A stretch of 33,206 bases of DNA from Planctomycetota bacterium (GTDB taxonomy: Bacteria > Planctomycetota > Planctomycetia > Pirellulales > Pirellulaceae). Where the stretch lies: positions 1 to 33,206 of the forward strand of contig JAPOIJ010000039.1 in NCBI GenBank assembly GCA_029979005.1. The letters are read 5' to 3'. Positions 1-8,421 of this stretch are shown here, one piece after another. The position numbers were made by a program, and so were the translations under genes. How positions within the stretch are numbered: position 1 is the first letter of the stretch; every line of letters starts with the position of its first letter. The notes beneath the pieces were generated by a model. That model did no database searches. It was not told where the DNA came from and saw nothing but the letters and a program-made list of their open reading frames with translations.

Positions 1-1
1 A

Positions 2-1615
2 CTGATTCGCAGTTGGGGTAGTTTCTCCAGCTTCTTTAACGGAGCCCTAATGCGCTTGCCGTCTCGCCGCTTTGCAGAAAACAGCGAATCCACGACTGTC
101 TTTAACTGGGGCGATTACGGAACGACAGCCTACGATCCTATGATTCGCAGCACCCTCCGCTATCTCTCCCGAGATCTCTCGGCGACCGGAACACAAAGCT
201 TGCCGTTTTCTACCTTGGATGAGTTAAGCATAAATAATTCTCCCATTCTAAATAATTCTCCCATTCCAGGGCCAAACTTCGGGATTCGCCCCGCGGACAC
301 AACCGACCAACTGGCGGTACGAAAGATCGATGAAAACTGGCATTTTGGAGGCTATCAGGACGCTGAGTACTCCGGCGTTGCAGGGTGGAATGACTACGGT
401 GCTATCTCCAGTGCTGCGCGCGAAACACTCAAACAAACGGCGGGTATTTCACCGCCGTCTTCCGGCTTTGTCTTAAAAATGCTGACAGTCTATCTCTTTA
501 TTTTAGTCCCCGTGAACTGGTTATTATTTCGGATCATCGGAAAAGTGGAATATGCCTGGGTCGCTGTCCCAGTTATCGCGTTGGTTGCTGCATTCACTGT
601 CGTCAAACTTGCGTCGCTGGATATTGGCTTCGCGAGAAGTAACACCCAAATCAGCCTGCTTGAAGTTCATGCCGACTATCCCCGGGCTCACATGGCAGAA
701 TACTCCGCACTTTATACCTCACTCTCAACACGTTACACCGCCGAGCTGGATAATCGCTCGGCCCAGTCCCTACCGTTCTCGATCTCAGACCGGGAAGATC
801 AAAAATCTCAATCTGCTGAAACGCTAAGTCAAGTCACCTTGCGCCGCACCGTTGAGGACGAACTTCAAGGATTTCAAATCCAATCCAATTCTACCGGGTT
901 GTTGCATACCGAGGCCATGATCAATTTAGGCGGAGTTATCTCTTTTTCAAACGATCTCGAAACAGGTAAAACCATCCTTTCTAACTCGACGTTAATGACA
1001 ATTGAAGATGCTGCCGTCATCGGCCGAGATAGAAATGGACAACTCCAATTCTCTCGTTTCGAAACAATTGAATCCGGTGAGGAAGTTACTTTGAAATTTC
1101 AACCCTGTCTAACTCTCGATTCTATCTGGCAGCCAACTTCCGAAATTTCTACTTTACGGGCGACCGCAGAGTCCATCTGGGAATCCAACCTAAACGAAAA
1201 GGAGCGGGCCGATATCAATGAAGTTTGCGAATTCCCCCAAATCCAGGATATCAAAGGAACAATGAGGCGGTTGCTGTTAGCCAAGAATGAGGGCCGCGAC
1301 GAATCCAATTGCACAAAGATTGAATTCATCGCCGAATACGCAAAGATTAACTCAACTGGATCTACCAAAGTATCTCTCGATTTAGTCAGGCAATCGATCC
1401 TCCGAAATCTGGCACTAGATAATGATGAGTATCGCTTGATCGGAATCAGCCAAGACCATCCTGGAAATACTGTTTTTAGTCCAGCGGCAACACAAACCAT
1501 TAAACGCTCTCTGGTAGTAGCTCATCTCCAACGGGGAGAGTTACCAGTTGCCAAACGCGACGTTAACTCAATCAAAGACTTAAAAAACATCTCCAACCTG
1601 GATTTAATCGATTAG
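2..1615 (+). CDS. C-terminal part of a large membrane protein of unknown function, partial at the left edge
   Basis: The reading frame is open from base 2, so the first ATG (position 50) is probably internal. The residues before it (LIRSWGSFSSFFNGALMRLP) look like continuing protein, although a GGAG lies five bases before that ATG. No enzyme motif is recognisable. Two hydrophobic segments lie at about residues 144-162 and 169-188, counted from the ATG, with a short charged turn between them. About 330 hydrophilic residues follow, rich in Ser, Thr, Glu and Asn, and are probably exposed on one face of the membrane. An exact in-frame 18-base tandem repeat adds six residues at 231-266. The next gene, 62 bases downstream on the same strand, is an ABC ATPase. 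The protein may therefore belong to a membrane complex powered by that ATPase, but this is inference from position only. The name stays unknown; the frame itself is secure. Confidence 0.8.
   Translation: MIRSWGSFSSFFNGALMRLPSRRFAENSESTTVFNWGDYGTTAYDPMIRSTLRYLSRDLSATGTQSLPFSTLDELSINNSPILNNSPIPGPNFGIRPADTTDQLAVRKIDENWHFGGYQDAEYSGVAGWNDYGAISSAARETLKQTAGISPPSSGFVLKMLTVYLFILVPVNWLLFRIIGKVEYAWVAVPVIALVAAFTVVKLASLDIGFARSNTQISLLEVHADYPRAHMAEYSALYTSLSTRYTAELDNRSAQSLPFSISDREDQKSQSAETLSQVTLRRTVEDELQGFQIQSNSTGLLHTEAMINLGGVISFSNDLETGKTILSNSTLMTIEDAAVIGRDRNGQLQFSRFETIESGEEVTLKFQPCLTLDSIWQPTSEISTLRATAESIWESNLNEKERADINEVCEFPQIQDIKGTMRRLLLAKNEGRDESNCTKIEFIAEYAKINSTGSTKVSLDLVRQSILRNLALDNDEYRLIGISQDHPGNTVFSPAATQTIKRSLVVAHLQRGELPVAKRDVNSIKDLKNISNLDLID
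231..266 (+). repeat. Perfect 18-bp tandem duplication inside a coding region
   Basis: The 18-base unit taaataattctcccattc occurs twice head to tail (231-248 and 249-266) without a mismatch. It is six codons long, so the frame is kept and the residues N-N-S-P-I appear twice. The absence of any difference between copies suggests a recent slippage event. Confidence 0.95.
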
Positions 1616-1677
1616 ATCAAACCATCGATTCCCCCACACAAGTTCTCTTTAAAAATTGCAAACAGAAAAAACACACC

Positions 1678-2604
1678 ATGATTGAATTACGTGGATTTGG
1701 AAAAGACTACGGTGAATTCACTGCCGTCGACTCGCTGGATTTGACAATCGCCGAAGGTGAAATGTTTGGCTTCATTGGGCCCAATGGTGCCGGTAAAAGC
1801 ACAAGCATCCGTTTTTTAGCAACATTGCTTCGCGCCTCCAGAGGCGATGGCACCATCAATGGATATAGCGTGTCGGAGGACCCCATGAATGTGCGGCGGA
1901 GCGTTGGGTACATGCCCGATGCATTCGGTGTCTATGATGGAATGAAGGTCTGGGAATTTCTTGATTTCTTCGCCGTGGCTTACAAAATTGGCCGCACTCA
2001 GAGAAAACGGGTGATCAAAGATGTACTCGACCTGCTCGATCTAACTTATAAACGTGATGACTTCGTCAACGGACTCTCGCGAGGTATGAAACAGCGATTG
2101 TGCCTCGCAAAAACGCTTGTTCACGACCCCCCCGTTTTGATCCTCGATGAGCCGGCCAGTGGACTCGACCCGCGCGCCCGAATTGAAGTAAAGGCGCTCT
2201 TAAAAGAATTGCGACGCATGGGAAAAACTATCCTCATCTCCAGTCACATCCTCACGGAGTTAGCCGACTGTTGCACTTCAATCGGAATTATCGAAAGAGG
2301 GAAGTTGTTAATGCACGGGCCAATCGATGAGGTCTACAAAAGAATTCGAGGAAATCAGGTTATCGAAGCCAGGTTTGGAAACAACCTCGAAACTGGATTG
2401 TCAATTGTCCGTAGCAATCCGGAAGTACGAGATATTCAAGTCGACGGTTCTAAATTGATCATTGAGTTCTCCAGCGCTGACCACAATCCTGCGGAACTAC
2501 TTAAAGCCCTTATTAAACATGACGTGGAAGTAATTAACTTTGGCCAAAAGGATCCGAATCTCGAAGACGTCTTTATGATGGTCACAAAAGGATTGGTTTC
2601 TTAA
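1678..2604 (+). CDS. ABC transporter ATP-binding protein (ABC-2 exporter type)
   Basis: This 308-residue protein is a complete nucleotide-binding domain. It has a Walker A motif GPNGAGKST at residues 34-42, an ABC signature in the variant form LSRGMKQRL, a Walker B motif VLILDEPASGLDP and an H-loop SSHIL. The Gly-to-Arg change in the signature (LSRG rather than LSGG) is common in the exporter group that works with ABC-2 permeases. A C-terminal region of about 90 residues after the core is also typical of that group. The protein should hydrolyse ATP on the cytoplasmic face and drive a permease. No permease follows, so its partner is probably upstream, either the truncated membrane protein or genes outside the window. 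The transported substrate cannot be read from the sequence. Its stop codon lies 11 bases from the end of the convergent gene that follows. Confidence 0.93.
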   Translation: MIELRGFGKDYGEFTAVDSLDLTIAEGEMFGFIGPNGAGKSTSIRFLATLLRASRGDGTINGYSVSEDPMNVRRSVGYMPDAFGVYDGMKVWEFLDFFAVAYKIGRTQRKRVIKDVLDLLDLTYKRDDFVNGLSRGMKQRLCLAKTLVHDPPVLILDEPASGLDPRARIEVKALLKELRRMGKTILISSHILTELADCCTSIGIIERGKLLMHGPIDEVYKRIRGNQVIEARFGNNLETGLSIVRSNPEVRDIQVDGSKLIIEFSSADHNPAELLKALIKHDVEVINFGQKDPNLEDVFMMVTKGLVS

Positions 2605-2615
2605 CTTGAAACTGA

Positions 2616-3170
2616 TTAATCCAGTAAAATGGAATTTGGTCCTGAATTCATGCCACCACCAGACTCCCATTGGCGGCGTATTTCTCGGAGACCATAGCAA
2701 CACAAATCAAAACGGTCGCTAAGGCGCTCAAGTAACGTCGATGAAGGCGACTCGGCGACCGGTGCTTCGATTTCGCTTGCAAGTCGATAGGACCGCTTGC
2801 CAAAAGCACAATAGGTTTCAAATCGCCCCGATAGATCTGAATCGCCATCCCGTAAAGCTTCGGGGTAAAGACCAGCCCAAAACAAAGTAAAATCACCGAT
2901 GTGTAAATGCACCTCCCGCCTTGCATTACCTAAACGCTCTGACGCTTCGGCTACCATTTCATGAACGCTCATGATTGGTCTTCCAGTGACACTCCGTATC
3001 CGATGGATCATATCGCTACGGGTTGATCGAATCAAAAGATCGGTGAGATAGTCAATCAACAATGGATCAACAACACCTAATTGCGAATGAAAGGTGTGCT
3101 CAGCTAAGCCGGCAAAATATCGCTGAATTGCCGATCTTGGCTCAGGTGAATTCTCTGACTGCTCTGGCAT
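2616..3170 (-). CDS. Conserved-looking hypothetical protein, 184 residues
   Basis: I do not recognise this protein. It is soluble, with no signal peptide or membrane segment. It is rich in charged helices, with the pattern RSTRSDMIHRIR near the middle and GDFTLFWAGLYPE further on. The frame can be extended upstream to 3230, but the start at 3170 is preferred because a perfect GGAGG lies six bases upstream and the 20 extra residues look unrelated. The gene stands alone: it converges with the ABC ATPase on its 3' side, and trpA lies upstream in the same direction about 260 bases away. The well-placed ribosome binding site and the clean reading frame argue that it is real. Function unknown. Confidence 0.8.
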   Translation of the reverse strand: MPEQSENSPEPRSAIQRYFAGLAEHTFHSQLGVVDPLLIDYLTDLLIRSTRSDMIHRIRSVTGRPIMSVHEMVAEASERLGNARREVHLHIGDFTLFWAGLYPEALRDGDSDLSGRFETYCAFGKRSYRLASEIEAPVAESPSSTLLERLSDRFDLCCYGLREIRRQWESGGGMNSGPNSILLD

Positions 3171-3176
3171 CTTGAA

Positions 3177-3181
3177 CCTCC
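3177..3181 (-). promoter_or_regulatory. Shine-Dalgarno site fixing the start of the 184-residue gene
   Basis: On the minus strand GGAGG stands six bases before the ATG at 3170. It decides that start over the longer frame beginning at 3230. Confidence 0.75.
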
Positions 3182-3304
3182 GTTCACATCGATAAATCGA
3201 ATTAGCCGCCTTGGTAACTTTAGTACTCAAGCGGCTGGAGGGTCAAGGCTTTTTATGCATGCACTCAAAGGAAAAAATAAGAGCCATTAACGACGTTGGC
3301 AGTA

Positions 3305-3346
3305 GCGAACGTGAGGATTAATCGACGATTAACCACTCTCGTTTGC
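3305..3346. repeat. Imperfect long inverted repeat downstream of trpA
   Basis: The outer arms GCGAACG (3305-3311) and CGTTTGC (3340-3346) pair with one G-T. The inner arms GGATTAATCG and CGATTAACC pair with one bulged A around a very short centre, and an internal loop separates the two parts. The element lies about 85 bases past the trpA stop. It could be part of a 3' end or a protein-binding site. No T-run follows on the minus strand, so it is not a classic intrinsic terminator. Confidence 0.45.
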
Positions 3347-3430
3347 GGTCAAAGTCGAATTCCGCTACCGGACACTTTTTCTCAGTAGGGAAAGCACCAC
3401 AGCTCAATCAATTTTTAGTTCAGATTGGAA

Positions 3431-4240
3431 TCAACCGTTAATCGCCATCAGCATTCCCTGAGCAAATCCACCGACGTCGTCCATCACCAACTGATCTTTA
3501 GCTTGATCATTGGTCGCCTCAGCAATCCGACGGACGATCGCTGAACCAACGATTAAACCATCTGCGACCGGCTTGAGCACCTCGACGTGCTCAAGTTTAC
3601 TGATCCCAAAACCAACACAAATTGGCAGATCCGTCACCGACCTCAACCACCTCAGGTTATCCGCCAAATCAGCAGGTAACTCGGTACGCTCACCGGTGAT
3701 TCCAGTAATCGATACGTAATAAATAAAACCTGTTGTCTGATTCGCAATTTGCACCGCACGATCGCGCGGTGTGGTTGGTGTAATTAATTGAATGAGACTA
3801 AAGTCGAGCGCCTTACACTTCGCCGCCAGTTCATCCGATTCGTCGACCGGCATGTCAGGTACAATCGCTCCCGAAATCCCTGAAGCGATTGCCTGTTGCA
3901 GATACTCGTCGATTCCCATTCGGTAAATAATCGCGTAACTCACCATCGTAACGACTGGCATCGAAATCTCAGCCGTCACCTCGGAGGCCATGGAAAAGAT
4001 ACTGCTGAGCTTGGTTCCCCCCTGGAGGGAACGGGTGTACGAAGCTTGAATTACCGGACCATCAGCAATTGGATCACTGTACGGAATGCCTAACTCAGCC
4101 AGGTGACACCCCTCGGCATCCAGTCGCTTCAGAATTGCCGCGGTAAAATCTAAGCTAGGATCACCGGCGGTCACGAAAGGCATGAACGCTTTTTTACCTT
4201 CCGATTTCAACCGTTGAAAAAGTTCGTCGATTGCCGACAT
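3431..4240 (-). CDS. trpA: Tryptophan synthase alpha chain
   Basis: The alpha subunit cleaves indole-3-glycerol phosphate to indole and glyceraldehyde 3-phosphate, and indole then passes through a tunnel to TrpB. The 269-residue length is normal for the family. The catalytic residues Glu49 and Asp60 fall at the same numbers as in the enteric enzymes, within ELGIPYSDPIADGP. The phosphate-binding region GFGIS is present near residue 210. AGGA lies a few bases before the ATG. The gene follows trpB by 64 bases on the same strand, so the two are probably cotranscribed. No other trp gene is in the window, so trpBA is separated from the rest of the pathway or the other genes lie outside. Confidence 0.98.
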   Translation of the reverse strand: MSAIDELFQRLKSEGKKAFMPFVTAGDPSLDFTAAILKRLDAEGCHLAELGIPYSDPIADGPVIQASYTRSLQGGTKLSSIFSMASEVTAEISMPVVTMVSYAIIYRMGIDEYLQQAIASGISGAIVPDMPVDESDELAAKCKALDFSLIQLITPTTPRDRAVQIANQTTGFIYYVSITGITGERTELPADLADNLRWLRSVTDLPICVGFGISKLEHVEVLKPVADGLIVGSAIVRRIAEATNDQAKDQLVMDDVGGFAQGMLMAING

Positions 4241-4304
4241 AGATGATTCCTAAAAATTACTGATCCATTGAAGTTGTGAAAAAACTCAAACCCTGACGGG
4301 CATT

Positions 4305-5543
4305 TTAAGATCGACGAGCCGCCGCTTCATTTTTCAACCGCTGGATCTCACCAGCGTCTTTATCCCCCCGGCCTGAAAGACAGATGACAACCACCTCGTC
4401 TTTTCCGCGTTCTTTCGCGACTTCCATTCCTTTCGCGATCGCATGAGAAGTTTCCAGTGCGGACAGAATACCTTCGTTGCGGGCCACCAAATCGAAAGCC
4501 GCGAGAGCTTCATCATCTCGGCAACTGCGATATTCAACGCGGCCAGTCGATTTCCAATGGCTATGCTCAGGCCCAACTCCTGGATAATCGAGTCCGGCTG
4601 AAGCGGAGTGGACATCGTCCGTCTGCCCATCTTCATCCTGCAACACGTAACTAAAACTTCCATGCAATACGCCGGGCTTTCCAAACGTCAAACTGGAGGC
4701 GTGGCGTCCAGGTTGGTCACTCTCTCCTCCGGCTTCGACCCCCACCAGCGGAACATCGGTCTCGGCAACAAATGGATAGAACATTCCCGCCGCATTACTA
4801 CCTCCGCCAACACACGCGACAACCGCATCCGGCAACCGCCCGAACCGTTCTTGCGATTGACGTATTGTCTCGCGTCCAATCACTGCCTGGTAATCCCGCA
4901 CAATCAAAGGAAATGGATGAGGGCCGACAACGGAACCTAAAATGTAATGTGTGTCCGCAACAGAACTCATCCAATCTCGCATCGCTTGGTTAACCGCGTC
5001 GCGAAGTGTTCGCGAACCAGTGGTGACAGGACAAATTTCGGCGCCGAGCATTTTCATGCTCTGAACATTGGGCTGCTGACGACGGATATCCTCTTCGCCC
5101 ATATAGATGACACAAGGTATCCCAAAATGTGCACAAGCTGTGGCCGTCGCGACACCATGCTGACCAGCACCCGTCTCTGCAATGACTCTTTTTTTTCCCA
5201 TTCGAATGGTCAACAAAGCCTGCCCCAGAGTGCTGTTGATTTTGTGAGCACCCGTATGATTCAAATCCTCTCGCTTAAACCAAATCTGAGCGCCACCGCA
5301 GTGCTCAGTTAGTCGCTTCGCAAAGTACAGCGGGGAAGGGCGGCCCACAAAATCGCGAAGCAAGACGTCGAGTTCCGCCTGAAACGCCGGATCTTTTCGA
5401 GATTGATAATACTCAGTTTCGAGTTGATCGAGTGCAGCAATGAGCGTCTCAGGAACAAACCGCCCGCCGAACTCTCCAAAACGCCCTTTTTCATCAGGCA
5501 GACTGGCATCGGGACTCGGTTCCGGTAAAAAATGACTGGTCAT
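4305..5543 (-). CDS. trpB: Tryptophan synthase beta chain
   Basis: The beta subunit condenses indole with L-serine using pyridoxal phosphate. The PLP lysine is Lys101 in [10 protein letters not shown], the catalytic glutamate is Glu123 in AETGAGQHG, and the phosphate-binding loop GGGSN is at residues 246-250. The 412-residue length fits the standard TrpB1 form that pairs with TrpA. The start ATG has no clear Shine-Dalgarno site. The N-terminus then runs quickly into [15 protein letters not shown], the usual beginning of the family. The gene is first in the trpBA pair and diverges from mutM across a 261-base spacer that carries a possible promoter and a palindrome. Confidence 0.98.
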   Translation of the reverse strand: MTSHFLPEPSPDASLPDEKGRFGEFGGRFVPETLIAALDQLETEYYQSRKDPAFQAELDVLLRDFVGRPSPLYFAKRLTEHCGGAQIWFKREDLNHTGAHKINSTLGQALLTIRMGKKRVIAETGAGQHGVATATACAHFGIPCVIYMGEEDIRRQQPNVQSMKMLGAEICPVTTGSRTLRDAVNQAMRDWMSSVADTHYILGSVVGPHPFPLIVRDYQAVIGRETIRQSQERFGRLPDAVVACVGGGSNAAGMFYPFVAETDVPLVGVEAGGESDQPGRHASSLTFGKPGVLHGSFSYVLQDEDGQTDDVHSASAGLDYPGVGPEHSHWKSTGRVEYRSCRDDEALAAFDLVARNEGILSALETSHAIAKGMEVAKERGKDEVVVICLSGRGDKDAGEIQRLKNEAAARRS

Positions 5544-5625
5544 GAATTATCGTTTAAATCAAACTAAGAAAAAAATTTCACGGCGAAAAACATCCAATTT
5601 CCGGCTTGTTTCCGCCATTACGCTG

Positions 5626-5655
5626 ATTGTAACCGGTTATCGTTTCTCGTCATAA
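5626..5655 (-). promoter_or_regulatory. Possible trpBA promoter with overlapping palindrome
   Basis: On the minus strand a good -10 box TACAAT (5626-5631) lies 18 bases after a weak -35 TTATGA (5650-5655). A 10-bp palindrome TAACCGGTTA (5630-5639) overlaps the -10 and could be an operator. On the opposite strand TTGTCG (5659-5664) and TTAAAT (5683-5688) form an equally weak candidate for mutM. No leader peptide rich in Trp and no attenuator hairpin is visible between here and trpB. Confidence 0.3.
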
Positions 5656-5804
5656 CCTTTGTCGGTATAAAGAGGGAAGGCTTTAAATTCTATGAAAGCT
5701 AATTCCTAATTGCCCCAAAACCCTCACGACCAGAAGGCGACCGGACGACAGCCTTCGACGCCAGTAAAATAACCAATCCAACCTCGCTTAAGAGTTTAGA
5801 CCCA

Positions 5805-6644
5805 ATGCCGGAACTGCCAGAAGTTGAAACGATGCGACGTGGCATCCTTGGAATCGTTGGTGCGACGATTGTCAAAGCGGCACGAACCCCATGCTCCAAA
5901 CGTCCAATCACCATTAAGCCAAGAATCGACCATCTGAATAAACGAATTCAGGGAAAAACCATCGCCAGTGTTGATCGCCTCGGTAAGCGGGTTGTGATCC
6001 GACTCGACTCCGATGATCGACTCATTTTCGAACCACGAATGACCGGTTTGGTACTAATCGCCGATCCCCCCACCCAAGAGCATTTAAGATTTTGCCTTCA
6101 GCTGAAAAAGTGTCCTGTCAAAAACGTACTCTTCTGGGATCGTCGTGGACTGGGCAATGTTACGCTGCTATCCCCGAGTGAATATGAAACAAAGCTAACC
6201 GATGGAAAACTCGGTCCTGATGCACTGGCGATCTCTGCCGCCGAATTTCCCAAACGGTTTCACGGCACTCAACGGGAAATCAAAGTTGCCATGCTGGATC
6301 AAAAGATTGTACTCGGCATTGGCAATCTATATGCCGCCGAAATCTTACACCTCGCCGGAGTACATCCGCAAACCCGATGCGATCAGATAAACGCCAAAAG
6401 ATGGCAACTCATCTACCAACGCATGATCGAGGTATTTGAACTGGCCATCGAATACGAGGGATCAACACTGTCCGATGGAACTTACCGAAACGCCATCAAT
6501 GGAGAAGGAAGCTACCAAAACGAACATCGCGTCTACGACCGTGAAGGGCAAGCCTGCCCGCGATGCAAGGACGCGAAAATATTTCGAATCGTACAGGCCC
6601 AGCGGGCTACTTTTTTCTGCAAGCGTTGTCAAACCAAGCGATAG
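5805..6644 (+). CDS. mutM: Formamidopyrimidine-DNA glycosylase (Fpg/MutM)
   Basis: This enzyme removes 8-oxoguanine and formamidopyrimidines from DNA and cuts the abasic site. The N-terminus MPELPEVET supplies the catalytic proline and glutamate, and the conserved lysine is Lys61. The helix-two-turn-helix region includes GIGNLYAAEILHLAGVHP. The C-terminal zinc finger has cysteines 251, 254, 272 and 275, with Arg267 in QRATFFC at the position of the lesion-contacting arginine. The 279-residue length is normal. One oddity is the loop DRRGLG, where enteric enzymes have a phenylalanine before the glycine; here it is leucine. The gene diverges from trpB and converges with a histidine kinase gene. 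The zinc finger and Lys61 make Fpg more likely than Nei. Confidence 0.95.
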   Translation: MPELPEVETMRRGILGIVGATIVKAARTPCSKRPITIKPRIDHLNKRIQGKTIASVDRLGKRVVIRLDSDDRLIFEPRMTGLVLIADPPTQEHLRFCLQLKKCPVKNVLFWDRRGLGNVTLLSPSEYETKLTDGKLGPDALAISAAEFPKRFHGTQREIKVAMLDQKIVLGIGNLYAAEILHLAGVHPQTRCDQINAKRWQLIYQRMIEVFELAIEYEGSTLSDGTYRNAINGEGSYQNEHRVYDREGQACPRCKDAKIFRIVQAQRATFFCKRCQTKR

Positions 6645-6674
6645 TAAAAAAGGCACTCGCGGCGCTGATAAAAA

Positions 6675-7508
6675 TTAAGTACCCGTCGTCGCGTTGATTT
6701 GCGATACCGCACCGGAGATACCTCTCGCCAACTGGACAGGTGACTTCTGCTTTCCCACTGGAAACATCAATGTGAAGCAGGTCCCTTTCCCAAGGCTGCT
6801 TTCAACACGAATCTTTCCACCGTGCGCTTCAATGATATTTTTACAAGTGGATAAACCAACGCCGGTTCCACCTTTACCCGTTTCATCCGGCCCGGACTTC
6901 GTTGAGTAAAACGGATCAAATATCTTTCGCAACTTTTCCTGTGAAATCCCGGGCCCGTAGTCTCTCACACTCAAATCAACGGTGTTGTTCTTGAGATTTT
7001 TCTTTAGCTTGATCACTAACTGGCCACCTTCACTCATCGCCTGTCGGGCATTGATTAAGAGGTTCATCAACACCTGTTGAATCTGATTTCCAATGGCGGA
7101 AATTTCAGGGATATCTTTGTCGATATCAATGTCGACCGAGATGCGATACTTCTGCATCTCCCGCTCCAGCAAAACCATCGACTCGTCGATCAACTTGCTC
7201 ACATCCGTCAGTTCAAAATGCTCGCTTCGGTTTCGCGCCATCCCAAGTACAGCATTGGTGATTTTCGCAGCTCGCATGCCGGCATTGTTGATTTTATCGA
7301 ACGCTTTATCCCGGGTCTGTTTGTCGTCGTGACGCATCCCCATTTTGGCGTAGTTAATGATTGTCATGAGAACGTTGTTGAACTCATGGGTTGTGGTACT
7401 CACGAGTTCGCCAAGTGCTGTCATTCTCTGAGACTGGTCGAGTTGCTTTTTCAACGCATCGATTTCATCTCGGAGGCGTTGAATTTCGTTTTGCTGCCCG
7501 TCGCTCAC
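6675..7508 (-). CDS. Soluble NtrB-like sensor histidine kinase
   Basis: This cytoplasmic kinase has no membrane segment and no recognisable sensor domain. A coiled-coil-like N-terminus leads into the dimerisation domain, with the phospho-accepting histidine at residue 46 (counted from ATG 7523) in THEFNN. The N box NLLINARQA, G1 box DYGPGIS, F box DPFYSTK and G2 box GTGVGLS follow, so the ATPase domain is complete. The frame opens at an ATG at 7523 without a ribosome site. I prefer the GTG at 7508 because GGAGG lies eight bases before it, giving 277 residues. No response regulator is adjacent, so the partner is elsewhere. The signal is unknown and may come through a partner protein bound to the coiled coil. 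Confidence 0.92.
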   Translation of the reverse strand: MSDGQQNEIQRLRDEIDALKKQLDQSQRMTALGELVSTTTHEFNNVLMTIINYAKMGMRHDDKQTRDKAFDKINNAGMRAAKITNAVLGMARNRSEHFELTDVSKLIDESMVLLEREMQKYRISVDIDIDKDIPEISAIGNQIQQVLMNLLINARQAMSEGGQLVIKLKKNLKNNTVDLSVRDYGPGISQEKLRKIFDPFYSTKSGPDETGKGGTGVGLSTCKNIIEAHGGKIRVESSLGKGTCFTLMFPVGKQKSPVQLARGISGAVSQINATTGT

Positions 7509-7849
7509 AAGCGATCCCTCCATGGTCGTTATATTTTAAGCATCCCGCACCGACGCGAACCTTAAGCCAAACCGCGCAGGCTTCCTGCCTTGCCTGTTTG
7601 CCAAAAACTACGAAAATCACTTAAAACCATTGGTTTTACCCGCGATTCGCCGCTTTTCCCTTTGATACTGCTATCGTCCGATTAGTGTGGGCGGCTAAAC
7701 CTTGAATCTCTATAATCGGGTTGGGTAAGAAACGTTTTTTCTGCGCTTGGCAATGATCGCCTCCTCTTTGCACCGAGGTGTTCAAAATCGCTCCAAGTCA
7801 CCCTCAACAACGTCAAGGAATGACGGTTTGCCAAAGACAAGGAATGTCG
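7509..7849. other. Intergenic region between divergent genes
   Basis: This 341-base stretch separates the kinase from a small plus-strand gene. It holds a perfect -10 hexamer TATAAT at 7711-7716 (+) without a convincing -35 box at the usual distance. It also holds a 15-base perfect inverted repeat AAAACCA-T-TGGTTTT at 7623-7637 that could bind a dimeric regulator. No RNA gene is visible. Confidence 0.4.
7517..7521 (-). promoter_or_regulatory. Shine-Dalgarno site favouring a GTG start for the kinase
   Basis: On the minus strand GGAGG stands eight bases before the GTG at 7508. The upstream ATG at 7523 has no such site and itself overlaps this motif. Confidence 0.6.
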
Positions 7850-8107
7850 ATGAGTACAATTCAGGAATTTGATCAATTAGTCGCGATTGCCGAAACGCTT
7901 GGCTATCGCATCCGCTACGACTACTTCGGAGGAACTGGCGGTGGAGTCTGTGAGTTCGCCGGTACAAAATGGCTATTTATCGATCTCGCACTCACATGCA
8001 ATGAGCAGCTTGAGCAACTTCGAGGCACGCTAGCCAAGGAGCCGCTTCTTTCCACACTCAAACTCGATGACTCCATTCGAGATGAAATCTCAAAGCGGGT
8101 CGCCTGA
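7850..8107 (+). CDS. Small hypothetical protein, 85 residues
   Basis: I do not recognise a named family. The protein is soluble and acidic, with a central glycine-rich stretch YDYFGGTGGGVCEF followed by KWLFIDLALTC and an amphipathic C-terminus. The open frame extends back to 7778, but the ATG at 7850 is preferred because AAGGA lies six bases before it and the earlier residues look unrelated. A near copy of the same ribosome-site context (caaggaatg) occurs 24 bases upstream in the same frame. The GTGGG segment could form a turn or a ligand loop, but no catalytic pattern is clear. A possible -10 box lies upstream at 7711. The gene is probably monocistronic, since the next gene converges on it. 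Confidence 0.75.
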   Translation: MSTIQEFDQLVAIAETLGYRIRYDYFGGTGGGVCEFAGTKWLFIDLALTCNEQLEQLRGTLAKEPLLSTLKLDDSIRDEISKRVA

Positions 8108-8139
8108 CTTCTCCCATCAAAAACTAGCCAACCCTCGGT

Positions 8140-8406
8140 TTAATGATGGTACCAGCATCTAAGGAATTGGTGCCAACGACTCGGCGTATCTCCGCTAGTG
8201 CCTAATGAGGCATCTGCCGATCCTTCTTCCCAGCGACTCCAAATATTGGGAAGCACAACCGTTTCCATGCTAACGATTTTGATTTCATTATCCGCAATCC
8301 ACTGGTTCGCTGCCCGGACTGCCGCCTCGAATGTCTCGTGTTTACCCGGGTTTAAAAATCCGGGCGCAACAATCTCTTTCGGGACAAAATCTTTATATTT
8401 TAACAT
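8140..8406 (-). CDS. Small hypothetical protein, 88 residues, downstream of nadD
   Basis: No function can be assigned. The protein is soluble. Its N-terminal half has the character of a small alpha/beta domain (ETFEAAVRAANQWI, then IKIVSMETVVLP), and it ends in an aromatic motif WHQFLRCWYHH. GAGGG lies seven bases before the ATG. The gene starts 15 bases after the nadD stop on the same strand, so the two are almost certainly cotranscribed. I believe similar short proteins ending in W-x-Q-F-x-R-x-W-Y occur in planctomycetes, but this is from memory and not checked. A role near NAD metabolism would be a guess from position alone. Confidence 0.8.
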   Translation of the reverse strand: MLKYKDFVPKEIVAPGFLNPGKHETFEAAVRAANQWIADNEIKIVSMETVVLPNIWSRWEEGSADASLGTSGDTPSRWHQFLRCWYHH

Positions 8407-8421
8407 TGCTAATCCCTCTCA

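Noticed and set aside
5692-5709. Five-codon mini-ORF (MKANS) upstream of mutM, considered as a trp leader peptide
   Set aside because: It contains no Trp, points away from trpBA and has no attenuator hairpins nearby.
7077-7565. 162-residue plus-strand ORF over the histidine kinase
   Set aside because: It lies wholly opposite a kinase gene with intact motifs and has no family features of its own.
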